Shown here one piece after another: positions 1-25,860 of a stretch of 64,000 nt of DNA. Position 1 is the first letter of the stretch, and each line of letters opens with the position of its first letter. The notes under the pieces are model-generated. The model made no database searches, was not told the origin of the DNA, and saw only the letters and a program-made list of their open reading frames with translations. The DNA comes from Pelecanus crispus (Eukaryota; Chordata; Aves; Pelecaniformes; Pelecanidae), in contig NC_134652.1 in the NCBI RefSeq assembly GCF_030463565.1, positions 15,229,397-15,293,396 of the forward strand, in the 5' to 3' direction. Both the position numbers and the translations under genes were made by a program.

Positions 1-2875
1 ACTACCTGGTTACTTCTGGGGATCCTCAGACCTCTCGCCCTACAGCTGAGAGAAACTCTCCACAGACTATGGCAGTACATGAATGCCTGCCCAACACTTA
101 CTAGTATGTTTAATTGGTATTGTTGCTTCAGTGGGGTTTATTTTTTAATTAAGTCCAGTGTCCCAAACACCTCCAGGACTGGTGACTCTCTGTTTCCCTC
201 TGGATTCTCAGCTGGAGTTGCAGGTCAGGTGATCAGAAGTGCCAGGGAGTGAGTATTTGGTACTTGCGTGAAATAGCGGTTCGGTTGGTCGTGGAGGGGT
301 GACTGTCACAGGCGTCCTCATGGTAGCTGGCACTAAATGCCCGTCTTTGGGGGTACGTGCAGAGGAGATGTTGACAGAACGGAGAGCTCTGGGGATAGAT
401 CTATCCCATTTTGGGACCCTAGTCTAGGACCTCATTTGATAGACATTGTTGAGGCAGGATACATAGATACTTGTACTGTTATAGGGGATGGGGTTATAAA
501 AGGAGATCTTGGTCCTCAAGGCTTTAACTAAGCACTTTTCATCAGCACAACATTGACATGAAGGTATTTCTAATACAGTATTATTTATTTGTGGTGCAAT
601 TCAGAATATGGATCAACATTTAAAATGAGCAGCACTTTGATCCTGCTCTTGATAAGTCAAGTTTGTGTAATTTCAGAAATGTATTTGCACAAGTGTAATT
701 ATGCATGTTGTTGCCGAGATGTATATAAATCTGGATACTATCTACCCACCTGTCCATATATGTCCCTAACTGCCTGATTTGCATGCCTTACTCACTGGGG
801 AATAAGCAGCAACTTAAATAACCTGTTTCTAGTTCTTTTGCTTTCATTTCTTCAAGACTTAACACAAAGTAATTGGGCTGCATTTCCTGTGCCTCAGAGA
901 AAAGGCTAAACCCCTTGCATTATCTGTCCACCTTTTGGCTTATCTGTCTTTGTGTGACCTCTGGAGAACCCAGATAACGGGTAAAATTTCTTAAGATTGA
1001 GTGTTTGTTAAAGCTTTTTGCAACCCTTTGGAGGAGGTCATCACCTCTAGTTTGAGAAATACTGATCTTATCTGAACACCTGAAAGTCAAAAGCCAATTA
1101 GTTCCATCTGCCAACCAAAACAGTATGTGTAGACTAAGGTGTTTCAATTCCCAAGAGAGGCTCAGTGGCCAGGCCAAGGACGGGGAAGCCCACAGCGTGG
1201 ACAGTGCTCTCGGCACCTGCATGGGGATGGAGTCGAGCCGGTGTGTGCCCAAAGGATCAGAGCAGGTGATGCACCAGCTGCAGAAAGCAGCTGCTCTCGT
1301 GAAGTCCCCTGCCAATGTGGGGGTGTTTCTGGGGGCACTACGAGCACCTTTCCCTGGGCTGCTCTCGGCTTCCAGCTGGGAGGGAAGGCAGGCGAAGACT
1401 TGGCTGATGGAAGGGATGAAACTCGGTCGGGAGATGCTAGGACATCATAGGAGAGCAACTGGCAAAAGAGAGTGACAGATGGGGAAGAAACGGAGGCAGG
1501 GATGAATGAGACTTCAGGTCATCATTTAGTAGTCCTCACCCTGCCTCTGTCCCCGGAAGAGCTGCTCACTCTGCGGGCTTCTGTTGTTATTGCAGCAACC
1601 TCCCGAGCTCATCTTTCCCTTCTTAAACCGGGGTGCTGGCGATGAGGAGCTGCTTCCTCAAAGCTGCCTCAGTGGTGTGGGAAGTCAGCGTATTGTCACT
1701 GTTCTCAATTCAAGGCTTTCACCAGCACCAAAGCCGTAGTGGCTGGAAATAAAATGGCTAGGCAGGATTGGCTTGCAGGTGTGCGGTTTGAGATAGCAAA
1801 TACATCTCACAAAAGTGACATGGCTGAAGCAGCGCAAAAAGGTGTGGTTACGGTAACTTTAGCTCCTGCTTCTCTCCTATGATCCATGACTAGCTCGTAA
1901 GAAGCATTGACAAGCCCTGGAAGAAGCCGTGTTACATCTTCAATGACAAGCTGCCCTGCCTGAATTTGAAATCTCTCTCTGTGTGTAGGAACAAGGAAAG
2001 AAATGGGCAGCCCTTGAAAGGCTTTCTCCTCCTCCCCGCTTAAACAGAGCCGTCACATGCACTACATCCTTCCCCAGCTATTCATTTTGAAACAAAACAG
2101 GCTTTAAACACTTCTTTTCAGAGAAGCCTTCCAGGAGGTCTGCATACTTCCGTGAGTCTTTTTGAAACGTTGTTCCAACTCATTTAGCTTTGTATTTAGT
2201 GCAAATTGGATCTCAAAGTTATTCCTGATTACTCTGTGCATACCTGTAAGTTGCAGAATAGGTCTGCTCGTCTTCCTGTCTGTGCTTGCAAGCCAGTGCA
2301 CTGCAGTACGATGCAGCACTATGTGCAGGTTTGGTACCGGTTTATCCCACAGTGCTTTGCACATAAAAGCCCAAGCGTAAGTGTGTTAAAGTATACAATT
2401 GAATTTAGACATGCTACGTCAGGCTGACCCGGTGTGCGAGGCTCTCGTTGGGAGCGCCTTTGGATGTAGGGCAAAATTCTCTTCTCAGATTCCCGGAGTA
2501 GCTCCTGACTCAGTCTCCCGAGTCTCCTGCGCTGACACGTGGAGGAGTTTTGTGATGTGAAAGTGAGTGTCCTGAAAGGAGTAATCTGTCACCGGCTGAG
2601 GAACGGACAATAACGGCAAAGCCCCCAAAAGACTGCAAGACCCTTTCTTGAACCAGTTGCTCTGCATCTGAGAGAAACTCGAAGGGTTTGTGTCACTTGG
2701 GCAATGTGCTTGTAGCCTCTTCCTCCTAATTATCACTAAGCTGATGATCTAAGACTGCTTTGGGAGTATGAGGACAGAATTTTGCCTGCAGGATGCACTA
2801 TTGCCAACTGTGCCTCCTCTATAAATTGGTTGTAAGTGTATTTGGAATAGCTGTCAGGCCAGCTTCTGAGCTTAC

Positions 2876-3077
2876 CAGAGGACAGAACTCCAGCAGATAC
2901 AGTCCCACATGGCACAGAGCTGTTGCAGTTTTAAAATCAGTCTGATTTTTTTCTTTAACAGGGGAGCCCAGTGTAACTCCGTCAAGACTGGAGTGACACT
3001 CTGAATCTGCATCTGCCTCATGTGAGTTAAAATCCTGGCAGCAGCATTTTGCATAAGCTGGAGCCTCTGTAGAGATC
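2876..3077 (-). mobile_element. Ancient L2/CR1-group LINE fragment
   Basis: The minus strand reads LQRLQLMQNAAARILT, then TPVLTELHWAPLLKKKIRLI. This matches the QLIQNAAARLLT...ITPVLxxLHWLPV signature near the C-terminus of reverse transcriptases of L2/CR1-group non-LTR elements. The frame is interrupted soon after. A 26-bp T run abuts it on the plus strand. Family assignment is from the motif only. Confidence 0.65.
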
Positions 3078-3103
3078 TTTTTTTTTTTTTTTTTTTTTTT
3101 TTT
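3078..3103. repeat. T26 homopolymer
   Basis: Uninterrupted run of T directly beside the LINE fragment. Confidence 0.9.
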
Positions 3104-6100
3104 CTCCTTTTCAGAAAGGCTATAAAATTGTTACTGTATGTGTCTTGGCAGCAAAGGTAAAAGCAACCACACAAATGCATGAGAATTGCATACCTTACTG
3201 CACAACCCCTGCTCATTCCAGATCGGCTTCCCTCCTAGCACATACTGTGTAAGGGACGCCCGCACTCATCACAGAGCTGAAGGCTTGCAACGTTCACTCC
3301 CGGGGTACTGCTTTTTACCTTTCAATAGTGTAATGTTAAGCCAAGTGATGGTATTAAGGGAAGGCTGAAATGCTGTCAACTGGCTTCTGGTTTTTTTAAA
3401 CCTTTGGTTGTTTTCTTTCCACCCCGGCTGCATAATCCACGAGCGCTGGGTGCCGATTGCCCTGTGCCGCTGAAGCATTTGCCTGCGTTGGAACACGGAC
3501 TATTAAAACGACGTGGTCCTCTGGAGCCAGGGACTTGGCGTGGTGGCAGAGACATGGCCATCAAGTAGTAAGAAAGAGAAAAAGAAATCGGAATAAGTTG
3601 TAGCATGTGCTTTGGTTTTACTGTCATCCCATGTGCATCGGGCAAGATGGATTCGTGGCTCTTCACCTGTCACAGAGTTGGGGATGCTTGATGACTGGGC
3701 CCCTCTCAGCTGGCTGAAAGAGCTGAGCACCAGAGACACTGCATGGCAAATAGCTGAATTCATGGCATCGCCATGGCACACAAATTATCTCCAGTTGTGG
3801 TCTCAGCAGCCAGGTCTCAGGGAGGGGGATGTTCCAGGAAAGTTTAAAATTATTTTTTCATTATGCAGCTGCAGAAAAATATATTGATCTGTCCTCTCTA
3901 CTCTTCTTCCCCACGGATGCCCGAAGTAAACAAGATATGAGAGAGAGCGACCAGCCCTGAGTACAGTATCAAAATACATTTTTTTCATCTAGTAATGCAT
4001 ATAACAGGGGCATCTTCCCCGAATGTGCTGCCATAGTTGCAGCAGTGTTAGCCTGTTCATACTTGATCTGAAGGAGGTGGATCGTTTGTTTGCCCGGAAG
4101 CTTGTGTTACTGAAACAGGCATTCGCACAGCTTACGAGAAATGTCAGTGGGCTGTGGCTCGCACCGACTGATGCAGCATGTGCTGTGGTGTAGGGTGCTG
4201 TCAAGGTGGGCTCAGTGAGCTCTCAGTCTGTTCCCAGCTGTTTACCTTAGACAGGAAAGTTTATCTTGAACAGTAGGTATGATGGTAACTAGAGAATGTT
4301 TATTATCCCTTTCCTGTTTCCAGCAGTCCAGTTTCCCGTGTCTCTGGTTCGTGTATCAAGGAGAAGGCTCTCATTTTCCAGATATTGTGGAGTGGTAGAA
4401 AAATAGGGAAGGGACCTGAGGCATGAATGAGCTAGTAGTTTAGTTTTATTCAAAGAGACGTCAAGGAAGCAAAATCAGAGCTTGAGAGGTAAGGGGAATA
4501 ACTGCCCCTGCAAAAAGAAACATTCAGATCAATCCTGTTGCAGTACTGCCTCAACAGAGACTTGGGATGATGGAGGCTGAGGTTGGTACCTGTTCTTTGG
4601 CCTTTTTCCTGCTGGTGCTTCGGCTTGCTTCCTTAGAGAGTTAAAAGGAGGTCTGTAGTGATAAATCTAAGACAGAGAGGCAAATACAGAAAGGAAGAAA
4701 TTGAGTGAGGGCATTTTGTGAGCAGCTGGCCATGTGTCCCACCACCACAGCTGTTCTCTGGTGGAGTGTTAACAAGATGCACAGGTTGTTTAACAGAAAG
4801 CCCTACAGTTTCCATGGAAAGGTTCTGCTGGAGCTGTTGAACCACTTCTGCTTGTCCAGAGGAGATGCCGACATGCTCCTTGAGATTGTGTCTGGGCAAG
4901 CATCACCATGGTTGGTGAGTTCAGAAAGAGCAGGGTTTCCTTGGAGAAATGTTTTGTTTGGGAGTGATGTTTTATGGATAAGTTGGTAACGTGGTCAAAT
5001 TCCCAGGAAGCTAATGAGGAGGAGTGCAGCAGCTTCATGGACAGAGCGGGGGACTGGAGGCTGCTGCACATCATGGGGAGCTTTGCAGTGCTTCCACCTT
5101 CTGAGACTATGTGCAGGTGTATTTATTACCATTTTCCCTGGGAAGTGCCTATACTGTCCTGCATCAGAGGAACTCCTTTTTCCAGATGATGCTCTGGTGT
5201 CACTCTAACAATGTTGTTCATCACCTAACTGCCTTTTGCTCCCTCCAACTCTAGCTCGCTCCCCCGAATTGCCTTGTCAGTCACTGCTTTCTTCATTAGC
5301 TGTAGTTTTTGATTGCTTATTCCTATCTGTAGCTCAATCAACCCTTCCTTTCCTAAAGGACAGAAAAGACTACGTGCATTGAATGTTGTATCATGTTGTT
5401 GGTGTTTGCCATCGGTATAATAATGCTTGAAGATTTTGATAACTGTTTTACTGCTTTTGGTTATCTGTTTAAGAACATTACAGATTTGCTGATTATGTTT
5501 TTAATGGTGTTAGTTTAATGGGGAAAATTAATTCTTAGGATTCTGCTGCTTTTTAGATTATTAAGGGATACGGGAGCCCTCTGTCACAGTTGTTATGATC
5601 TGAGTCTTTTGACAGTCTCGTTTCTTCTATAGTCCTTGCCTTTTTAGTATTTTTGTAGTATTTTATATATTTGTTTTCTCCTCTCAGGTTGAGCTTCTGA
5701 GTTCCACAGTATATATACAGTGGTGATTACCTGGGCAGTATAGACAATGTGTATTAATATATATATTGTGAGGCCCACAGATGTGCTAGATCTCTTTCAG
5801 TAAAACAGTCTGTCTTCTAACGAGCTTACTGTGTAACTTGCGCATTTTTGTATTTTACTCAGGTAAATTTGAAATATTCAAGTGTTTGAGACACTTGGGC
5901 CCATTGAACCCATGGTAACCCTCATTGCAGTCAAGGGTTGTATTTGACCTTGTTACGTCTTAGGACAGTGACATGCAGCAAATGTAAACACAGCATCAGA
6001 GAAACACAGTGATTTCCGTCTGTCATAGAAACACAGTGATTTCCTTTTGAATGTTAATTTAATGATCTGATTAAGCAGTAACGTTTCCAGCACTAGGGAA

Positions 6101-6884
6101 GGTCATTTGCAGGAAGAAGACAGGCCTGATGGTAGGAACGACTTGGTTGAACAAGTCCATTTCTTTTGCATTGAGCTAAGGTGTGTGTCACAGATGAGCA
6201 GCTCCTCTGAAACGTGAGAACAGTAAGCTTGCTTAAGAGAGTAGCATTTTGATGCACAAGGGTAATAGCTAACAGATTTTTACAGTACCATATGGTATTA
6301 TTAACAAACAAATCGTATGTTAACTTGACAGCTCTACCTTCAAGCTAACTTAGTCTGCAGCAAACATAAATTCCCCTGAGATGAAATCTGGAGACAACGC
6401 TAAGCTTTGGGATTATATCCAGGGCAGTAACAGTAGCACAGCAGCGATGAATTTCAGGCTTTCTAACCATGAATACATGTGTTCCCAAAATTTATTGGTT
6501 TCTTCATCAGTTTTGCGAAAACACAGCAAACCAAGACTGTATCCGAGCAGGTGGAACAGGGAGCGTTCGTGCATCTGCCTAACGGGACTGCAGGGAGAGG
6601 AGATGCAGTTTGAAATACATTTTTCCTGATGCAGAGAGCTGTGATAGACTGATGGATACTTCATCTGGTGCACTCTGCTGCTGAAACCTGAACTGCGGCT
6701 CCGCTCGGCTGCAGTTCTGGAGCATGAGCTAATTCCACTGTCACTCCGGGCTGGGGGACCCGAGGCAGCGAAGGGCAGGAGCGAAGAAGGGAACGTGTGA
6801 TGTGGAGGAGGGAGGAGGGCGAACGGGTACATTACTTTTAACTGCCTTCTTGTTTAACCCCCTAGCTGTTTTCAAATTTTCTAA

Positions 6885-20104
<13,220 letters not shown>

Positions 20105-21480
20105 GAAGGAAAAAGCAAAGCATCTCTGAAGACAAACCATGACTCTAGCAGTGATCAGGAGCAGATTCCTTTGTTGGGGCCCTTGGGGTGATGGGTTGGG
20201 GGGGGTGTGATTCTTGCAAAGGCACATTTTGAAAGTGTCCGGAAACTTTTAGCAAATTAACACTAATTATGAGGAGACCCTTGTTTTCAGTTTTGCAGAC
20301 GGTTCAGAAAGCTGATGGATTCTGCCTGGGTGGTGCATTCAGATCAGACTGCCCGCCTGTGCTGTCATGCTGCTCCCATTACATTTAGGGACGCTGCATG
20401 TTTCTCCCTTTCTTATGATGCGTTTCATTTGATTTTCATTTGAACGGTGTCCTGTGAACGGTTTTTGCCATTTGTTACATTTGCTGCGGAGAAGGAAGGG
20501 ATGTGCTGGGCCCTGGAGGAGACAAAATGATCCAAATCCTCATGCCCATTGGGTTGCTGCCCTTAACCCGCTGCTTCTGGGTTACGAAATCCCCCCTCCC
20601 CGTGTTAGCCAGGGTGTTGCTGTGGCTCCCAGCACTCAGTTTACCCTCTGCTTGGTGTGAGTTTCTGTGTAAGTGGTTCGATTCCTCCGGCTGTCACGGA
20701 TGGCGGTGGGATTCCAGCTCTTGCCTATCTGCAGCTGTACACGTCTGGGCTTGTAGACGCTTGTTATCCTCTCCCAGTGTTTCAAAGCTCTTTCATCATC
20801 GGCATGTGATGCATGATTTCCAGCACATTTCTCAAACAGCTGAACCGCACACTGTGTTCTCAACTCCTGTAGTTTCAGCAGTAAATATTAACCCAGGAGC
20901 TTGAAGCTACTGCTTTAGCGTTACATTAGTCGGTTGGTTTTCCTACTGCCTATTACTGACCTTTCTGTCCGCTCAGCTTTAAGAAAGCGAAGCATCCCAA
21001 AGGCAAACCCGTCTGGAGTGAAAGGGCCTGTTGTTCCAGGGTGCTGCAGGCCACGCATGTCTGTCCTAAACTAGGAAACAGTGTGTGCCACAGGGCCAGT
21101 CCCACGGTGGGAGCCAGGAGACTGCGGGCCGGCTGGCAGCTGCCCTCATCTTTGGCCTGGCGCGGAGCAAGCGGAGTCCCATCGCAGGTTGCGGTGGGCC
21201 AGGCTGTGTCCCCAGCCAAGGAGGGTGATGGCTGCAGGCTGCTGTGCGGGGACCGGAGGGGCCCCACGGGGATGGGCAAGCGGTCCTTGTGCCCGAGAGC
21301 CGGCCCGGGGAAGGCGCGGGGCCGGCACGCAGCTGGGCAGCAGTGCCCTGCAGTCTTCCTCCATGTCATGGGTGCAGCCTCCCTTACTCCAGCCTGTGCC
21401 GTTCGCTGTGAAGGGATTACAACGAGGGCCCTCTTGTAACGAATTCAACTGTTGTTTCAGTACCATAAACTCATTTAATC

Positions 21481-21501
21481 TTTTTTTTTTTTTTTTTTTT
21501 T
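21481..21501. repeat. T21 homopolymer in NT5C2 3' UTR
   Basis: Uninterrupted T run on the transcript strand, about 100 bp before the poly(A) signal. Confidence 0.9.
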
Positions 21502-21525
21502 CCATTTTAAAGTACCTTAGAAGAA

Positions 21526-21531
21526 AATAAA
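21526..21531 (+). terminator. Alternative upstream poly(A) hexamer for NT5C2
   Basis: AATAAA within an A-rich tract just after the T21 run. It is a weaker candidate because the surrounding sequence is simple. Confidence 0.3.
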
Positions 21532-21600
21532 AAAAAGAAAAACCACACCACCAATATCGGAGCAGGAAACGCTGCTGTTGTAGTGGCAGTTGTTCAAGTC

Positions 21601-21606
21601 AATAAA
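21601..21606 (+). terminator. Poly(A) signal AATAAA for NT5C2
   Basis: AATAAA in CAAGTCAATAAATGATG, followed within 30 nt by T/GT-rich sequence (GATGTTTC, ATGTCTGG). It is the last good hexamer before the GC-rich spacer. A second hexamer at 21526-21531 sits in an A-rich tract and could give a slightly shorter transcript. Confidence 0.65.
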
Positions 21607-21625
21607 TGATGATGTTTCTAAGAAA

Positions 21626-24600
21626 TGTCTGGCACTTTGCGGCACGTTGCTGAGATGATGAGGGCTGTGCTGGAGGTGGCAGGGAGAGCCGGGACTGGTC
21701 CGTGGGTTCCAGTGGGACGGGTGGCTGAGGCAGAGGGAAAGCATCTCCGGGAATTGGTTGTGTGAAGCGCTGCCAAGCAGTGGCTGTGGATCTGGCTTTA
21801 AGGGCTGGGCTGGTCCCCAGGGAGCAGGTGGGTTGGAAGCAACAGGGGCATGAGGCTTTTGTTATCCCCATCGCCTTCAGCTGGGAGGCACGGGGAGCCA
21901 GAAACCTTTTGGCCTGGAGTCAGAGAGCCAGGAGGGGCTTTTCCATGGCAGCCAGGGCAACACCCCCACCACCTCCAACACTGCGCCTTTCCGGGGCGGT
22001 TTCCCACAGGCGCTGCCAGGGGCCGCTCCCCACCACGCCTGACCCGTGCCGGGTGGCACTGGCGGCACAGCGCAGCCCACGCGCAGCCGGAGCCGCAAAC
22101 CTGGTTACGGCAGAAGAATACGCAGGGAAGGCCCGTGCTGCCGCAGCGATGGCACCGGCCGGCCTAGCCAAAGTGCACCCTGTGCCCAGCTGAGATGGGG
22201 ACAGCCTGCTGCTGTGCTCAGCCCTCGCTTATGAACACACCCCTCGCAGCAACCAAACCAGAACAACCCAACCAGAGCAGGTGAGGCCCCGCCATCAGAG
22301 CTACCACAGAAGGATAGTCAGTAGCAGGCAGAAAAGCAGCGCTAAATGGCTGCAGATGGTGGCCAGCAGTCAATGGCCAACACTTCAGGGATTGCTAAAA
22401 GCCCCACACCCAGTACTGGGTCCCTGACACCTTGATTTTGGGGGTCTGGAGAGCAGCTAATGCGTACCCACAGCGAGGTCAGCTGCACAAAGGGTTTGAG
22501 AGAGCTGTTCTGAGACCTTTCACCAAAGACCATGCTGGGCTTTGCTATGTTTAAACCTCATTTCTCCAAGTATAGCCACTTGAATTTTTTAAGCTTTAGC
22601 TCAGCAGCTGGGGAGGGCGTGTGGCTGCGGCAAGGGAGGTCTGGGGAGCTCCGTGCATTCCTCCTTCCTAACTGGTCGCCACAAATAGCTCACTCCCAGC
22701 CCAGGGCTATTTCTGACTGCGATGAGGAGAAGACTCTTCAAGGCTGGAGCAATGGAAAGTATTTGACCCGCACTTGATGGTGGGAAAGTGGCGGGCAGAG
22801 CCTGATGGACACACAGGCACCGCTCGGTGCCCGGCCTTGTGCCGCTCAGCCCATCCCGTGCTGGCTCCATGATGGTGTTGCAGTAAAAAAACCATCAAGG
22901 AAGAGCCAGGGTGAAGCCTCTTGCCCCGGCTGGCACAGGAGACATGGCCACAGCCCCGTTTTCTAGCCCACACCTCTGGCAGGCAGCCTGCACCTCTGGC
23001 CAGTCCCCGTGTCTCCAACCGCTCTGCAGAGCCCCCAGGAAAAGCCAGCCTGAGCCGCAGCTCCTGCGGGCCCTGCCCCAAGGGCCGGGCGTGCTGTGCC
23101 CCGCGGGCAGCGGGCTCTTCCGCAGCAAAAGCCCGGCAGGAGCAAGGTGAGCACCTGGGAGAGGCCTCACCCCCTGCCCTGAGCTCTCGCTGACCCGATT
23201 TCTGATTTCTCCCACTTCCTCCAACACCACGCACCCACCCTCACTGCTCCGCAGACGGAAGGGGCTCACAGTGCCTGCACTGAGCAAACTCTACCAGGGA
23301 CAGGAGTGCGAGGCTCACGCTGCCCTTAGCCACAGCCCTGCAGACATTTTGTCGGCTGCTGTGAAGCAAGTATTTCGGAATAGGGCAAAGTAATCAGAGA
23401 CGCTCCCAGCTCATCTTTTACACCATCTCCTCTCTCAGCAGAGAGAGGGCCCACTGCAGCTGAAGCCCAAACCCAGTATCAGGTGCACCTAACCATGGTG
23501 GAGGATGCAAAGCCCTGTGCCAGTCCCTGAGCAGCAGCTATGGCAACCTTGGCACCTGAAGCCCTGGCCACCTGCAGCGTACATTGACAAGGCAATTTTG
23601 TAGGTGCAGAGCCACCATGGTCCTGCACAAGGGTGCTCACCTCCAGCAGAAAGGCCCTGGGGCTCGCTGGGCTGTGGAGCATGCGGCAGGAGCGCAGGGC
23701 TGGCACGCAGGGCTGGCCAGGCACTCAGAGCAGCAGCGTGGAGGGGGGGGATGCATGGTCTACCAGGACTTAACAACCTGTAGGTACAAAAAAGTGACCT
23801 TGAGCACGATTCACATGCTGAGACCTGGCCTTTAGCACAGGGTCCCATCCCTGCTGCTGCAGTGGCGCCGGGCCCAGCCACGCAGGGAGGGTGGAGTGCA
23901 GCCTGGGTGCTGCTGGAGCCTCGAGGACGCCGAGCCCTGGGTGCAGCTGCCCCTGCTTCGGGCACTGCTCCTGCCCTGCTGCCACAGTGCGGCCTGGACT
24001 TGGGCAGCCAGCACCCATCCCACCTCCCCGCAGGGACCCGGCCTCTCGCACCCTCCCTTTGAGGAGCCCCGGGCTCCCCTGCCCTGCTCCTCCTTCCCCC
24101 TGCTCTTCACCACCAGAGCCAGCCCCGAAGTCTGCCTTCACATTAATCCTACTTACGTCTGCTTGCAGCATCCCCCATCCTCCACCTGCTGTTGGGGACA
24201 GGCACCCGCAGGGGAGCAGAAGCCCTCTCAGGACCTGCCCCTCTCCCCGTCCCGCTGGTCCGACGTTGGGGAGCGAGGTCCAGGGGGATGGGGCCACCCT
24301 GCAGCACAGGAACAGGGACAGAGGCTGCACTGGGTGCAGCAAAACCCCCCACAAGGCTTGAGCAGATGCTGCCCAACTCACTAACCCAGGGTTTAGCAGC
24401 TCAAGAGCTGAGCAAGGAAGAAAGCCCAGTGCAGGGAGAGCAGCTGGGTGAAATGGCTGCGAGGAGGACAGGGGTTGAGGGATGGCAGAAGCACGGAATG
24501 GGCGCCCGGCGGGGCTCATCTGGCACACAGGAAAGGGGGGGCTGCTCCTCCGCCGGTGTAGAGCTGGAAGTGATGCTGTGCAGGGGACTAAGCTCCTGCT

Positions 24601-24870
24601 CAGAGATAAGCCTCTGTCACTGCAGGCTCCGCACGACGCTGCCGCCAGCGTCCCAGCAGCAGGGGAGCAGGCAGCGGCACCTAACGCAGGGGGACGGACA
24701 GACTCGCTCCACCAGCGACTCCCGTCCGACGGAGCCGCCGTCGCCACCAGCCGCGGTCCTCGCTGGTGACCCCTGGTCACGCACCGCCTGGCAGGAACGT
24801 GCTATGGACGGACAGACAGACGGCATCTACGCTTCCAGATAAACATACATGATATATGGAGAGCAGGTTG
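21626..24870. other. GC-rich spacer between convergent NT5C2 and CNNM2
   Basis: No recognised exon, RNA gene or repeat. The sequence is markedly GC-rich, especially 21.9-24.8 kb, which produces many long but domain-free ORFs on both strands. CpG dinucleotides become dense at about 24.48-24.84 kb. Confidence 0.6.
24481..24840. other. CpG-dense patch (candidate orphan CpG island)
   Basis: Dense CG dinucleotides (for example CGCACGACGCTGCCGCC and CCGTCCGACGGAGCCGCCG) in the spacer just beyond the predicted CNNM2 3' end. No first exon of a known gene is near. Confidence 0.4.
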
Positions 24871-24888
24871 TAAGTAAGGGTTTGGTTT

Positions 24889-24894
24889 TTTATT
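24889..24894 (-). terminator. Distal poly(A) signal for CNNM2
   Basis: TTTATT on the plus strand reads AATAAA on the minus strand, in the right orientation to end CNNM2. Downstream on the minus strand (24835-24860) is a T/GT-rich tract (CATGTATGTTTATC). It is the last minus-strand hexamer I noticed before the GC-rich spacer. Confidence 0.5.
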
Positions 24895-25609
24895 AGTGGA
24901 AGAAAAAGGCCCTCGCCCTTGAGGGAACTTCAGAGTCAGCTACTTGCTGTTGCCACCAGCTTCCCAGCTCCCGGTCAGCAAAACCACCAGCACGGCCCTC
25001 CCAGACTTGAGGACTTACGGGCCTAGACCCACCAAAGCGAAGAGCAAGACCTGGCTCTAAGGGGAACAGGATCCGGCCTTTCCGTGGCTCTTGACAGCTG
25101 AAATGGAGAGTCAAGACTGCTGATGTGCCAATCGCAGAGAGCTGGGTCCGGGATCACCAACATCAGCCCCACCACCCGCATGCCAAAATCCATCCCTTGG
25201 AGATGAGTTGGGGAGCATGGAGGAGGGAAAAATGCATAAACTGGAATGTTCAACAGAAAAAAAATCATCATTTATCTAAAAAGAATAGAAATAAACAAAA
25301 TGCTTTTAAACAAAATCACAAAATATACAAATAAATCTGGTACAAAATAAATAGGAAAGATTGGAAATCTACAACAAAATTGAAATAATTATAAAATTCA
25401 TTTGTATGACAATCAGTATATGAAACGTATACACTTCATTCAGGATTTCAGTTGTGCTTATTCAGGTTTATGTACACACATGGAAATACTGTAGCCAGAA
25501 TACTACAACTCTGGAAAAACCAAAGTCATGTACAATATGATACAATTTGCAAAGACCATGTATGATGGCAAATAGGACACAGGGAAGAGCTGGCTGGAGT
25601 GGCTGAGCG

Positions 25610-25860
25610 GGTTCAGATAGCCACGAAAACGCACTGCGGAGGGAGAGCCGCTATGCTTCGGAGCAGGGGGGACCGAGGCTGAGCCAGCAGCGGCCGGGAG
25701 GAGGCTCGGGGCAGCCGGGAAGGACCCGGCCGCAGGAGAAAAGTTTGGCGCGAGACCTCCAGCCGCCGAGCGCCAGCCGCCCATGGCTTCCAGGAACGCA
25801 AGTATTTGGTTTTTCAGATTCAATGTGTTTGGCATCCGGGCGCCTGCCCCGTGATTTGGG
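25610..25860. other. CpG-dense patch inside predicted CNNM2 3' UTR
   Basis: Dense CG dinucleotides (GCAGCGGCCGGGAGG, GGCGCGAGACC, GCCGCCGAGCGCC) flanked by AT-rich UTR-like sequence on both sides, which makes the patch stand out. Confidence 0.4.

Larger units (their letters stand above)
20105..21625 (+). other. NT5C2: NT5C2 3' untranslated region
   Basis: No gene is seen between the NT5C2 stop and a good poly(A) signal at 21601. The 3' half holds a T21 run (21481-21501) and an earlier A-rich AATAAA at 21526. The end near 21625 is an estimate, 10-30 nt past the signal. The approximately 1.5-kb length is typical. Confidence 0.7.

Noticed and set aside
23770-24780. 336-codon minus-strand ORF, the longest in the window
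   Set aside because: Very GC-rich, low-complexity Ala/Gly/Pro/Ser composition, no recognisable domain, and long ORFs also open on the opposite strand. Best explained by base composition.
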